18,751 nt of DNA, from positions 1 through 18,751 of the forward strand of contig JBCDBH010000078.1 of the NCBI GenBank assembly GCA_039184055.1, read 5' to 3'. Below, piece after piece: positions 5,176 to 13,180 of this stretch. A program made the translations under genes and the position numbers. Within the stretch, counting starts at the first letter, position 1; every line of letters starts with the position of its first letter. The notes under the pieces are model-generated. The model had not been told where the DNA came from. It made no database searches and was given only the letters and a program-made list of their open reading frames with translations. The DNA comes from JBCDBH01 sp039184055 (GTDB lineage Bacteria > Acidobacteriota > Thermoanaerobaculia > Multivoradales > J023).

Positions 5176-7659
5176 ATGCGACAACTCCTGAAGCGGATCG
5201 GGCAATGGCCGATCGTTCTCGTCGGCTGTTTTGTCTTTTTGACGACGTTCCTGGCCCCGTCCACCGTCCAGGCCGAAGGCACCAGGGCGACGATTCATAT
5301 CGGCACTGTGCTCGACGGCCCCTCCATCCTCGATGACTCCTACGAGCTCGCGATTCGTGAAGAAATCAGAATCTTGCTCGGCGATGAGTACGCCGTCCGC
5401 TTCGAGGATCGTCACAGTCTCGAGGGCGATTGGACGGCAAATACGATCGATATCGCCTTCCAACAGCTCTTTGCCGATGACGAGGTCGATCTGGTGATCG
5501 CGTTGGGCGTGCTCTCCGCGCACCGCGCCTGCTGCATCAATCCCGCTCCCAAACCGGTCCTCGCGGTTCCCGTCATCGATCCGAATCTCCAGGGATTGCC
5601 CCTCACCCTCGACGACGCGGGCAACGAAGTATCGGGGGTCACCAATCTGGCCTACGTCGCCTTGGCCGACGAGACCATCGACGAGATGCGCGCCTTTCAA
5701 TCGGTGACACCGGTTCGTCGGGTCGCCTTTATCGGTGAGACGGCGATTTACGAGCTGCTTCCCGAGGCGATCGGCAAGCTGATCGACGAAGCGGCGTCGG
5801 TCGGGATCGAACCGGTATTGATCCCAGCGACCGACAATGCCGACGAGATTTTCGCCGCGCTCGATGCCTTCGACACCGATGAAGCCGTCGACGGGGTCTA
5901 TCTTTGGCCGCTTTATCGATTCTCCGGGGCCGAGCAGATCCGTCTCGCCGAAGGTCTGATCGAGCGTGGCCTGCCGAGCTTCGTGGCGATCGGTGACCGC
6001 GTCCTCGACGCTGGTCTGCTCGCCAGCCGACGCACCGATGACACCATGCAGCGCTTTGCTCGCCGCGTGGCGCTCAACGTGCAACGTATCGTGCTCGGTC
6101 AGGATGCCGGGACCATCCCGGTACGTCTCGACGATCGTCCGCAATTGATCATCAATATGGCGACGGCGAGCGCGCTCGGCATCGAGCCTCGTTGGGAGAC
6201 GCTTCTCGAAGCCAAGCTGATGAACGTCGAGGAAGCGCGCGCCGACGTCGAACGTCTCGACCTCTTCAACGCCGTGACCTTGGCGATCGATGCCAATCTC
6301 GATCTCGCCGTCGAGCGGCAGATCATCCGTGCCGGCAAGCAAGACATCGCGATCGCGCGCTCGGCCCTCTTGCCTCAGCTCGACCTTTCGGCGAGCGCCG
6401 TGCAGATCGACGACGATCGCGCCGCGGCGAGCTTCGGTGCCCAGGCCGAGACCACCTGGCAGGCGGCGCTGGCGCTCGAGCAGCTGGTCTATTCGGATGC
6501 CGCGCGCGCCAACGTCGCGGTACAGAAGCTCTCCCAGGAAGCGCGTGAAGCGGCGTTCGAATCGACCCGGCTCGACATTGCTCTAGATGCCGCGACCACC
6601 TATCTCGAGCTGCTGCGCGCCGAGACCTTGCTGCGCGTGCAGCGCAACAACCTCGATCTCACGCGGAGCAATCTCGATCTCGCCGAGCTCCGTGTCCGGG
6701 TCGGTTCGGCGAGCCGTGCCGAGGTCTACCGTTGGGAAGCGCAGATCGCTCAGGATCGTCAGTCGCTGGTGACCGCCGCGGCGGCGCTCCAGCAGCTGCG
6801 GATCGTGCTCAACCGCTTGCTCCATCGTGACTTGGAACAGGACTTCGAAACCGTCGACATCGGGCTCAACGATGAAGTGCTGATGGCGGCGCCCAAGCGG
6901 GTCGAGACGTTTATCGCCACCCCCGAGCGATTTCGTCTGATGCGCGATTTCACCGTCGATTTCGGTCTCGAGCGCGCTCCCGAGCTCGCCGCGTTGCGCG
7001 CCAATGCCGCGGCGCGGGAACGACTCGCCGAGACCGCGCGGCGTGCGTTCTACCTGCCGACCGTCGCCGGCTCGTTGTCGATCACCGAGACGCTCGATCG
7101 CAGTGGCGATGGCTCCGAAACCTCGTCGGCCGGTCTCGGTTCGCTCACCGGTGGCACCGCCGCCGACGACACGGATTGGACCCTGGCGGTGCAGGCCACG
7201 TTGCCCTTGCTCACCGGTGGGCAACGACGCGCCGAGCAGGTGCAAGCCGAAGAAGAGCTGCTGCGCGCACGGCTCGAGCTCGACGCCGCCACCGAAGGGC
7301 AGGAGGCGACGATTCGCGCCGCGATGGTCTTGGCGCGGGCGTCGTACATTCAAATCGAACTGTCTCAAGAATCGGCTGTAGCGGTCCGCAAGAGCTTGGA
7401 ATTGGTCACCGACGCCTACAGTCGCGGCACGGCGTCGTTCATCGATCTGCTCGATACGCAGACGCAGGCGCTCAACGCCGAGCTCAACGCCGCCAACGCC
7501 CTCTACGACTTCTTCATCGATCTGCTCAATGTCGAACGCGCCGCGGGTGGCTTTTATCTTCTCCAAGACGACGCCGAACGCGGCGATTACGTCGAGGAGC
7601 TGTCGCGACGCATGGTCGGTGCCGGTTTTCCGTCGTGGGAACCGTCGGCGCCGCAATGA
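5176..7659 (+). CDS. ABC-type substrate-binding domain fused to TolC-family outer-membrane efflux protein
   Basis: 827 residues against roughly 450-500 for an ordinary TolC homologue. The start is ATG 5176; the ribosome binding site is poor. Residues 1-33 are a signal peptide (cleavage after VQA). Residues about 38-345 match the ABC_sub_bind (PF04392-like) pattern: a two-lobed Rossmann-like fold with a VRRVAFIGE strand and the closing signature of this family, a hydrophobic strand followed by NMATASALGIEP. From about 360 to 805 the protein is TolC-like, with two repeats of long amphipathic helices (for example LLPQLDLSAS, then LRVRVGSASRAEVYRWEAQ, and in the second half SRGTASFIDLLDTQTQALNAE). 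TolC proteins have their N-terminus in the periplasm, so the binding domain should sit beside the adaptor and pump. It is the first gene of the efflux operon. Which ligand it binds, and whether it delivers cargo or senses it, is not visible. Confidence 0.9.
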   Translation: MRQLLKRIGQWPIVLVGCFVFLTTFLAPSTVQAEGTRATIHIGTVLDGPSILDDSYELAIREEIRILLGDEYAVRFEDRHSLEGDWTANTIDIAFQQLFADDEVDLVIALGVLSAHRACCINPAPKPVLAVPVIDPNLQGLPLTLDDAGNEVSGVTNLAYVALADETIDEMRAFQSVTPVRRVAFIGETAIYELLPEAIGKLIDEAASVGIEPVLIPATDNADEIFAALDAFDTDEAVDGVYLWPLYRFSGAEQIRLAEGLIERGLPSFVAIGDRVLDAGLLASRRTDDTMQRFARRVALNVQRIVLGQDAGTIPVRLDDRPQLIINMATASALGIEPRWETLLEAKLMNVEEARADVERLDLFNAVTLAIDANLDLAVERQIIRAGKQDIAIARSALLPQLDLSASAVQIDDDRAAASFGAQAETTWQAALALEQLVYSDAARANVAVQKLSQEAREAAFESTRLDIALDAATTYLELLRAETLLRVQRNNLDLTRSNLDLAELRVRVGSASRAEVYRWEAQIAQDRQSLVTAAAALQQLRIVLNRLLHRDLEQDFETVDIGLNDEVLMAAPKRVETFIATPERFRLMRDFTVDFGLERAPELAALRANAAARERLAETARRAFYLPTVAGSLSITETLDRSGDGSETSSAGLGSLTGGTAADDTDWTLAVQATLPLLTGGQRRAEQVQAEEELLRARLELDAATEGQEATIRAAMVLARASYIQIELSQESAVAVRKSLELVTDAYSRGTASFIDLLDTQTQALNAELNAANALYDFFIDLLNVERAAGGFYLLQDDAERGDYVEELSRRMVGAGFPSWEPSAPQ

Positions 7660-7662
7660 AGG

Positions 7663-7694
7663 TCGACATCGCAATACATCGACATCGCAATACA
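7663..7694 (+). repeat. 16-bp tandem duplication between the first two efflux genes
   Basis: TCGACATCGCAATACA occurs twice head to tail at 7663-7678 and 7679-7694, in the 50 bases between the TolC-type stop and the adaptor start. It lies just upstream of the adaptor's GGAGG site. It looks like a local slippage duplication. It also keeps open a frame from an ATG at 7656 that overlaps the preceding stop. Confidence 0.85.
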
Positions 7695-7709
7695 TTCGGA
7701 GGCTCGAGC

Positions 7710-8810
7710 ATGGCATACCGTCTCATGTTGGTCGTACTCGCCGCGTTGACGGCGGCGGCGTGTACCGAAGAACCACCACCCGCCCCGGAGGTTCTGCGAC
7801 CGGTCCGTACCATCGTCGCCGAGATGAGCATCTCGAGCGTGCCGGTGACCTACGCCGGCGTGGCCCGCGCCAGCACGGTCTCGGCGCTGTCGTTCCGCGT
7901 CGCCGGAACGGTGGAAGCGGTGCAGTGCAAATTGGGTGATCGGGTAGGACGTGGTCAGGTTTTGGCGCGTATCGACCCCACCGACTACGAGCTCCAGGTC
8001 GACGAAGCCGAGGCGAGCTTGGCGCAGGCTCGAGCCTCGCTGCGTCGCGCCGACGCCGACTACGAGCGGGTGCGCGCGCTCTATGAAAACGACAACGCCT
8101 CGAAAGCCGATCTCGATGCCGCGCGCGCCTCGGCCGAGTCGGCTCGCGCTCAGGAAGAGGCCGGTCTCAAGCGTCTCGAGCAAGCCCAACAACAGGTGGG
8201 CTACACCGTCTTGCAAGCCCCGGCGGCGGGCGCCATCGCCGATGTCGCGGTCGAGGTCAACGAGAATGTCGGCGCCGGGCAGGCGGTGATCACCCTCGAA
8301 GCGGCTGGACGATTGGAGGTCGAAGTCGCGGTGGCCGAGAACGAGATCGGTTTGCTCGCCGAGGGCCAGGACGTCTTGGTGCGTTTCGATGCGCTCGCGG
8401 GTGAGACCTTCAACGCGCGGATCTCCGAGGTCGGTGTCGCCGCCGCGGGTGGCGTGACCTTTCCCGTGATCATCACGCTCGAAGGTGATCGTGGCAAGGT
8501 GCGCTCGGGTATGGCGGCCGAGGTGACCTTCGCCGCCGGTGCGGAGACGCCGAGAATCTGGCTGCCACCGGTGGCGGTGGGTGAGGATCGGGACGGTCGT
8601 CACGTGTTCTTGCTCGAGGCGGGTGCCGACGGTGAGGGTGTGGTCCGGCGCCACGAGGTGACCGTCGGCCAGGTGGCACCGGGTGGCATCGAGATCGTCG
8701 GCGGCCTCGCGGGTGGTGAGTTGGTGGTCACCGCCGGCGTGCGTCGGCTCGCCGACGGGATGAAAGTCTCGGTTTTGCCGGAGCAGGCCGCGACCGGAGA
8801 CGCGGGATGA
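7710..8810 (+). CDS. RND efflux periplasmic adaptor (membrane fusion protein), probable lipoprotein
   Basis: 366 residues. I start it at ATG 7710, with GGAGG 7 bases upstream, because a lipoprotein-type signal begins there: a hydrophobic stretch ending in AAAC with Cys18 as the acylation site. The rest follows the HlyD/AcrA plan: a biotinyl-lipoyl half (VAGTVEAVQCKLGDRVGRGQ), a helical hairpin (about residues 90-155) for docking to the outer-membrane component, the second lipoyl half (LQAPAAGAIADVAVEVNEN), and beta-barrel and membrane-proximal domains to about 345. It bridges the pump and the TolC-type protein in the periplasm. Its TGA overlaps the pump's ATG (ATGA), so the two are translationally coupled. 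An in-frame ATG at 7656 overlaps the previous stop in the same way, but would add 18 polar residues before the signal sequence and is less likely. Confidence 0.93.
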   Translation: MAYRLMLVVLAALTAAACTEEPPPAPEVLRPVRTIVAEMSISSVPVTYAGVARASTVSALSFRVAGTVEAVQCKLGDRVGRGQVLARIDPTDYELQVDEAEASLAQARASLRRADADYERVRALYENDNASKADLDAARASAESARAQEEAGLKRLEQAQQQVGYTVLQAPAAGAIADVAVEVNENVGAGQAVITLEAAGRLEVEVAVAENEIGLLAEGQDVLVRFDALAGETFNARISEVGVAAAGGVTFPVIITLEGDRGKVRSGMAAEVTFAAGAETPRIWLPPVAVGEDRDGRHVFLLEAGADGEGVVRRHEVTVGQVAPGGIEIVGGLAGGELVVTAGVRRLADGMKVSVLPEQAATGDAG

Positions 8811-11800
8811 ACATCACCGCACTTGCGCTGAGCAAGACACGCGTCACCTTGGTGTTGACGGCGGTGCTCTTGCTCTCGGGTATCCAGACCTATTTCGCCT
8901 TGCCACAAGCCGAGGATCCCGGCTTCATCATCCGTACGGCGATCGTGCAGACCTTCCTCCCGGGCGCCAGCCCGCAACGTATGGAGGAATTGGTCACCGA
9001 CAAGCTCGAAGAAGCGATCCAAGAGATGCCCGAGGTCGACGCGATCCGGAGCGAATCGAAGAACGGTCTGTCCTTGGTGACGGTCGACTTCCAAGAGAGC
9101 TTCACGGACATGCGGCCGATCTTCGACAGCCTGCGACGCAAGGTCGAAAAGGCAGAAGGGGATCTTCCCGCCGGGGTGATCGGTCCGATCGTCGACGACG
9201 AGGTGGGTGACGTCTTCGGCTCGGTGGTCTCACTCACCGGTGATGGTTATTCCTGGGCCGAGCTCAAGGATGTCGCCGACCAGGTGCGTGACGAGCTTCT
9301 TTTGCTCGACGACGTCGCCAAAGTCGAGATCTACGGCGCGCAAGACGAACGTGTATTCGTCGAGTACTCGAATGCGCGGCTCACCGAGGTCGGGTTGTCC
9401 CCCGGTCAGATCTCCAGCCTCCTCGAGAGTCGCAACATCATCAACTCCGGTGGTGAAGTGCGGACCGATCTCGAGCAGATCGTCCTCGAGCCCACCGGCA
9501 GCTACGAATCGGTGGCGGATATCGCCTCGACTCTGATTTCGTTGCCCGCCACGGGACAGCTCGTACCGCTCGGTGATCTCACCACGGTGCGTCGTGGGTA
9601 CGTCGAACCGCCGACCTCGAAGGCTCGCGCTTCGGGCGTACCGGCCTTGGTGATCGCGGTGGCGATGGTCGAAGGCGGCAACATCGTCGATCTCGGCGCC
9701 CAGATCCGGGTCGAAATCGAGCGTCTTCGCACCCAGTTGCCGATCGGGATCGATCTCGAGATCGTCGTTTTTCAAGCCGACGCGGTCGAGAAAAAGGTCA
9801 ACGACTTCGTGTCGAATCTGATCCAGGCGGTGGTCATCGTCATGCTGGTCATGTTGGCCAGTCTCGGCTTGCGCACCGGCCTGGTGGTGGCGAGTCTGAT
9901 TCCTTCGGCGATCGTCATCTCCTTCTTGTTCTTCCCGATGGCCGGTGTCGGGCTCGATCAGATGTCGCTCGCCGCCCTGATCATCGCGCTCGGGCTCTTG
10001 GTCGACAACGCGATCGTCATGTCGGAGTCGATCCTCGTGCAGATGCAGGAGGGCAAACCGGCGCGTCAGGCGGCGATCGATTCCGCCTCCGAGCTGCGCG
10101 GTCCTCTCCTGGTGTCGTCGCTGACCACCGCCGCGGCCTTCTTGCCGATTTTCCTTGCCGAGTCTTCGGTCGGCGAATACACCGCGCCGCTTTTCAAGGT
10201 CGTCAGCATCACCCTGCTGTGTTCGTGGGCTCTCTCCCTGACCGTCATCCCGCTGCTCTGCGTGCTCTTTCTGCGCGTCAAGCAAACGAGCAGCGAAGAG
10301 AGCTTCGACGGTCGGTTCTACAAGATGTATCGGGGCCTCTTGATCTTCGGGCTACGCCATCGCTGGCTCACCATCGTCGCGGTGCTGGTCTTGTTCTTCG
10401 GGGTCCTGCAGCTCTTTGCCTTCGTGCCACAGATCTTCTTTCCCGAGAACGATCGACCGATTCTCACCTGTGAGCTGATCTTGCCGGTCGGTACGACCCT
10501 CGCGGCCACCGAAGAGGTGGTCATCGCGGTCGAGGAGCATCTGAAGACGCTTCAGGTCGACGTCGATCCCACGGCCGACATCGACAGCTTGCCCGCCGGG
10601 ATCACCAGCTGGGTGTCCTACATGGGCCTGGGCGGGCCACGTTTCTACCTGAGCTACAGCTCGAAACGCGCCAGTCCGAACTACGCCATCATGGTGATCA
10701 ACGTCACCAACGCGGCGGCGCTCAAGCCCATGGTCGAGGAGATTCGCGACTTCACGGCGACGCGTTTCCCGGGTTTGCTGACCAAGGTCGCGGCGCTCGG
10801 CAGTGGTCCGGCGGTCGACAACCCGATCGAAGTACGGCTTTCGGGACGCGACAAGGACGTCCTCTTCGGCTACGTCGAAGAGGTCAAGGCCAAGCTCGAG
10901 GAGCTCGACGGGCCACGCGAGATCGCCGACGATTGGGGCGCGCGGTCGAAGAAATTGGTGGTCGATATCGACGAGGCGCGGGCACGCCGCGCCGGCGTCA
11001 CCCATCAGGACGTCGCGGTGTCGTTGATGTCGGTCTTTTCCGGGATCGAGGCGACCGAATATCGCGAAGGCACCGATCTCATCCCGGTGACCCTGCGCTC
11101 GGATCAAGCACGCGATCTGGATCCCAGCCGACTCGCCAGTCTGAACGTCTTTTCGCAGAGCCAAGGCCAATCGGTGCCGCTCACCCAGGTGGCCGATGTC
11201 GACATCGCCTGGCAGGCCGCGACGATTTTGCGGCGTGATCTGCTGCCGACGGTGATCATCGAGGCCGATCTCGAAACCGGTGTCACCGCGACCGAGGTCA
11301 ACAACCAGCTGATTCCCTGGCTCACCGCCGTCAGCGCCGATTGGCCGCTCGGCTATGGCTGGGAGCTCGGTGGTGAGGACGAGGCGTCGGGTGAAGCCAA
11401 TTCCTCGATCGGCGCCAAGCTACCGATCGCCGGATTGATCATCATCATGCTCTGGGTGTTTCAGTTCTACTCGATCCGCAAGCCCACGATCATCCTGCTG
11501 ACCAACCCGCTCGGTCTCATCGGTGTCGTTCTCGGTCTCTTGATCATGCGCTCGTACTTCGGCTTCATGCCCCTCTTGGGTGTGATCTCGTTGGCCGGCA
11601 TCGTGATCAACAACGCCATCGTTTTGCTCGACCGCATCCAGATCGAGATCGAGCAAAACGGCCTGACCCCGCAACGCGCCATCGTCGAGTCGGGTCAGCG
11701 TCGACTCCGACCGATCGTCCTCACCACCTTCACCACCCTCGGCGGCATGATTCCGCTCTACCTGGGTGGTGGACCGATGTTCGAGCCGATGGCGGTCGTC

Positions 11801-11902
11801 ATCATCTTCGGCTTGATCTTCGCCACCGCGCTCACCCTCGGTGTCGTGCCGGTGCTCTACGCGCTCTTCTTCCGGGTCAACTACCGAGATTTTCGGTATT
11901 GA
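8807..11902 (+). CDS. RND-family efflux permease (HAE1-like)
   Basis: 1031 residues, the full length for the family, starting at ATG 8807 and overlapping the adaptor stop by 4 bases. One membrane helix at the N-terminus, a large periplasmic porter domain, a helix bundle (about 330-540), a second porter domain, and the final bundle (about 850-1025) follow the two-fold RND plan. It should be the proton-driven inner-membrane pump of the tripartite system. In the relay helices, the AcrB Asp-Asp pair appears as VDNAIVM (Asp400, Asn401). The AcrB lysine of transmembrane helix 10 is replaced in VINNAIVLLD (Asn935-Asn936). This combination occurs in a known HAE1 subgroup, so the gene is probably functional, but the proton pathway is not AcrB-identical. 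Heavy-metal RND pumps look less likely because I see no CusA-type metal methionine cluster. Substrate unknown. Confidence 0.95.
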   Translation: MNITALALSKTRVTLVLTAVLLLSGIQTYFALPQAEDPGFIIRTAIVQTFLPGASPQRMEELVTDKLEEAIQEMPEVDAIRSESKNGLSLVTVDFQESFTDMRPIFDSLRRKVEKAEGDLPAGVIGPIVDDEVGDVFGSVVSLTGDGYSWAELKDVADQVRDELLLLDDVAKVEIYGAQDERVFVEYSNARLTEVGLSPGQISSLLESRNIINSGGEVRTDLEQIVLEPTGSYESVADIASTLISLPATGQLVPLGDLTTVRRGYVEPPTSKARASGVPALVIAVAMVEGGNIVDLGAQIRVEIERLRTQLPIGIDLEIVVFQADAVEKKVNDFVSNLIQAVVIVMLVMLASLGLRTGLVVASLIPSAIVISFLFFPMAGVGLDQMSLAALIIALGLLVDNAIVMSESILVQMQEGKPARQAAIDSASELRGPLLVSSLTTAAAFLPIFLAESSVGEYTAPLFKVVSITLLCSWALSLTVIPLLCVLFLRVKQTSSEESFDGRFYKMYRGLLIFGLRHRWLTIVAVLVLFFGVLQLFAFVPQIFFPENDRPILTCELILPVGTTLAATEEVVIAVEEHLKTLQVDVDPTADIDSLPAGITSWVSYMGLGGPRFYLSYSSKRASPNYAIMVINVTNAAALKPMVEEIRDFTATRFPGLLTKVAALGSGPAVDNPIEVRLSGRDKDVLFGYVEEVKAKLEELDGPREIADDWGARSKKLVVDIDEARARRAGVTHQDVAVSLMSVFSGIEATEYREGTDLIPVTLRSDQARDLDPSRLASLNVFSQSQGQSVPLTQVADVDIAWQAATILRRDLLPTVIIEADLETGVTATEVNNQLIPWLTAVSADWPLGYGWELGGEDEASGEANSSIGAKLPIAGLIIIMLWVFQFYSIRKPTIILLTNPLGLIGVVLGLLIMRSYFGFMPLLGVISLAGIVINNAIVLLDRIQIEIEQNGLTPQRAIVESGQRRLRPIVLTTFTTLGGMIPLYLGGGPMFEPMAVVIIFGLIFATALTLGVVPVLYALFFRVNYRDFRY

Positions 11903-13180
11903 TAAAGCGCCTCCGGGCGCTTTTGAACCAGCGCCCGTAGGCGCTGTAGGAAAAGCGCCTCCGGGCGCATCCGGACCGTCGGGCCCATCCGCGTTCTCGT
12001 TTTCCGGCGAGTGCGCGATGGGCTCGTCGGTTTTCACAGCGATGACCGAAGGCTCGGCTTCGATCGCCGCCGCGATCAGCTCGAGATGGGCTTCGAGGTC
12101 GAGCAGCTCGTCCCGGTTGGGGCCGCGGCTCGGGTCGTGCCGCAGACGCGCTGCCACGAGCTGGAGCTCGGGCACCATCACCAAGGTCTGGTTGCCCGCG
12201 CCACGCGCCGAGATACACGGATGCGGCGTGTCGACCTCCTCGAAGGCGGTGAGATCCGGAGTCGCCTGACGGACGTGTGAGCGTTTTTCGAGGTCGGTGC
12301 TCACCACCATCGGACGATCGGTGGCGCCGTGCCACCAGCCATAGCCGTAGGCGTGCTCGCCGAGCTCGTAGCGACGTTCGGCGCCACGCATCGGTAGACC
12401 GTCGATTTCCAGCCGCTCCCGCTCGATCACCTCGAATCGTCGTCGCACCCGTGGCTGTAGCGCCGCCGCCACCAAATCGGGAGGCAGGATCATCTCGCCT
12501 CGCCACTTGCCCTCGGCCACCAGACACGCACCGACACGGGCCAGCGCATCGGCGTTGAGCGCCAGACCGTACGGGCCGAGGGCGTGCTCCTTTTGGTCCC
12601 GCAACCACTCGACCTCATCGACGCCCAAGGGGTCGAACAGCCGTCGACGGAGGAACATGTCGAGCGGCTCACCGGCGACGTGCTCGGCCACCAGAGCGAG
12701 CACCTGATAGCCGGCGCTGTCGTACGCGAAGCGCGTGCCGGGTGGACGCCGCACCGGTCGACGGAGCGCCAGCGGTGCCACGCTGCCACTGCGCCGCGCG
12801 CGTTCGAACATCGCTTCGTGCCAGGTGTTGTCGAGACCCGAGAGGTGGAGAAGGAGATGGCGAACGGTGATCGGGCCCCGACCCGCATCGGCCCACGAGG
12901 GCAGCACCTCGCCTACCGGCAAGTCGAGCGACGACAGCTTGCCGTCGTGGCGCAGCATGAGCGCCGCCAAGGCGACGAACGACTTGGTGACCGCGTGCAC
13001 CGGGAGCGCGCGACTCCAGCCGACCCGACGGACGTGCAGCCACGGCTCGCCACGGAGCAGCACCGTGAGCTGCGTGGTGTCGCTCGTCACTGCCCGTTCG
13101 ATCAAGGTCTCGGCCGCCGCGAGCTTGCGCGTCCCGGTGATGGCGTGCTCGATGCGATAGTCGTGGTCTTCGATCGTCAT
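11420..13180 (-). CDS. Beta-lactamase-fold serine hydrolase homologue lacking the catalytic serine, with a run-on C-terminus
   Basis: 586 residues, start ATG 13180, no signal peptide, so cytoplasmic. Residues about 20-385 follow the class C beta-lactamase/esterase family: LPVGEVLP, ITVRHLLLHLSGL, FAYDSAGYQVLALVAEHVAG and a final SARGAGNQTLVMVPE. The family's SxxK nucleophile motif reads AVTK (Ala63-Lys66), with Ala encoded by GCG; one base separates this from a TCG serine codon. Tyr and Ser remain in the YxN-like motif (YDS). It is therefore predicted to be a pseudo-enzyme that may bind but not acylate. The domain seems to end near residue 385, yet no stop follows. Residues about 405-426 are a translation of the REP hairpins, and 427-586 are the antisense of the pump gene, giving a charged low-complexity tail and a 483-bp antisense overlap. 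The tail is probably not functional. Start and domain are secure; the 3' end is doubtful. Confidence 0.75.
   Translation of the reverse strand: MTIEDHDYRIEHAITGTRKLAAAETLIERAVTSDTTQLTVLLRGEPWLHVRRVGWSRALPVHAVTKSFVALAALMLRHDGKLSSLDLPVGEVLPSWADAGRGPITVRHLLLHLSGLDNTWHEAMFERARRSGSVAPLALRRPVRRPPGTRFAYDSAGYQVLALVAEHVAGEPLDMFLRRRLFDPLGVDEVEWLRDQKEHALGPYGLALNADALARVGACLVAEGKWRGEMILPPDLVAAALQPRVRRRFEVIERERLEIDGLPMRGAERRYELGEHAYGYGWWHGATDRPMVVSTDLEKRSHVRQATPDLTAFEEVDTPHPCISARGAGNQTLVMVPELQLVAARLRHDPSRGPNRDELLDLEAHLELIAAAIEAEPSVIAVKTDEPIAHSPENENADGPDGPDAPGGAFPTAPTGAGSKAPGGALSIPKISVVDPEEERVEHRHDTEGERGGEDQAEDDDDRHRLEHRSTTQVERNHAAEGGEGGEDDRSESTLTRLDDGALRGQAVLLDLDLDAVEQNDGVVDHDAGQRDHTQEGHEAEVRAHDQETENDTDETERVGQQDDRGLADRVELKHPEHDDDQSGDR
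11904..11924 (+). terminator. Terminator of the efflux operon, formed by the first GCGCC hairpin
   Basis: AAAGCGCC-TCCG-GGCGCTTT is an 8-base perfect stem with a 4-base loop followed by one more T, one base after the pump's stop codon. The T run is short (four in all), so termination may be partial. Confidence 0.6.
11904..11968. repeat. REP-like element: three GCGCC-N4-GGCGC hairpins
   Basis: Three small hairpins follow one another: 11904-11923 (8-bp stem, loop TCCG), 11930-11945 (AGCGCC/GGCGCT, loop CGTA) and 11955-11968 (GCGCC/GGCGC, loop TCCG). The 17-base unit AAAGCGCCTCCGGGCGC is repeated exactly at 11904 and 11952, 48 bases apart, and CTGTAGGA precedes the last copy. This resembles the dispersed REP-type intergenic palindromes of many high-GC Gram-negatives. 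The element sits between two convergent genes and is read through by the minus-strand frame. Confidence 0.8.

Noticed and set aside
5158..6342. Minus-strand open frame of about 394 codons
   Set aside because: Antisense to the substrate-binding part of the TolC fusion; stop-free opposite strands are common in DNA this GC-rich.
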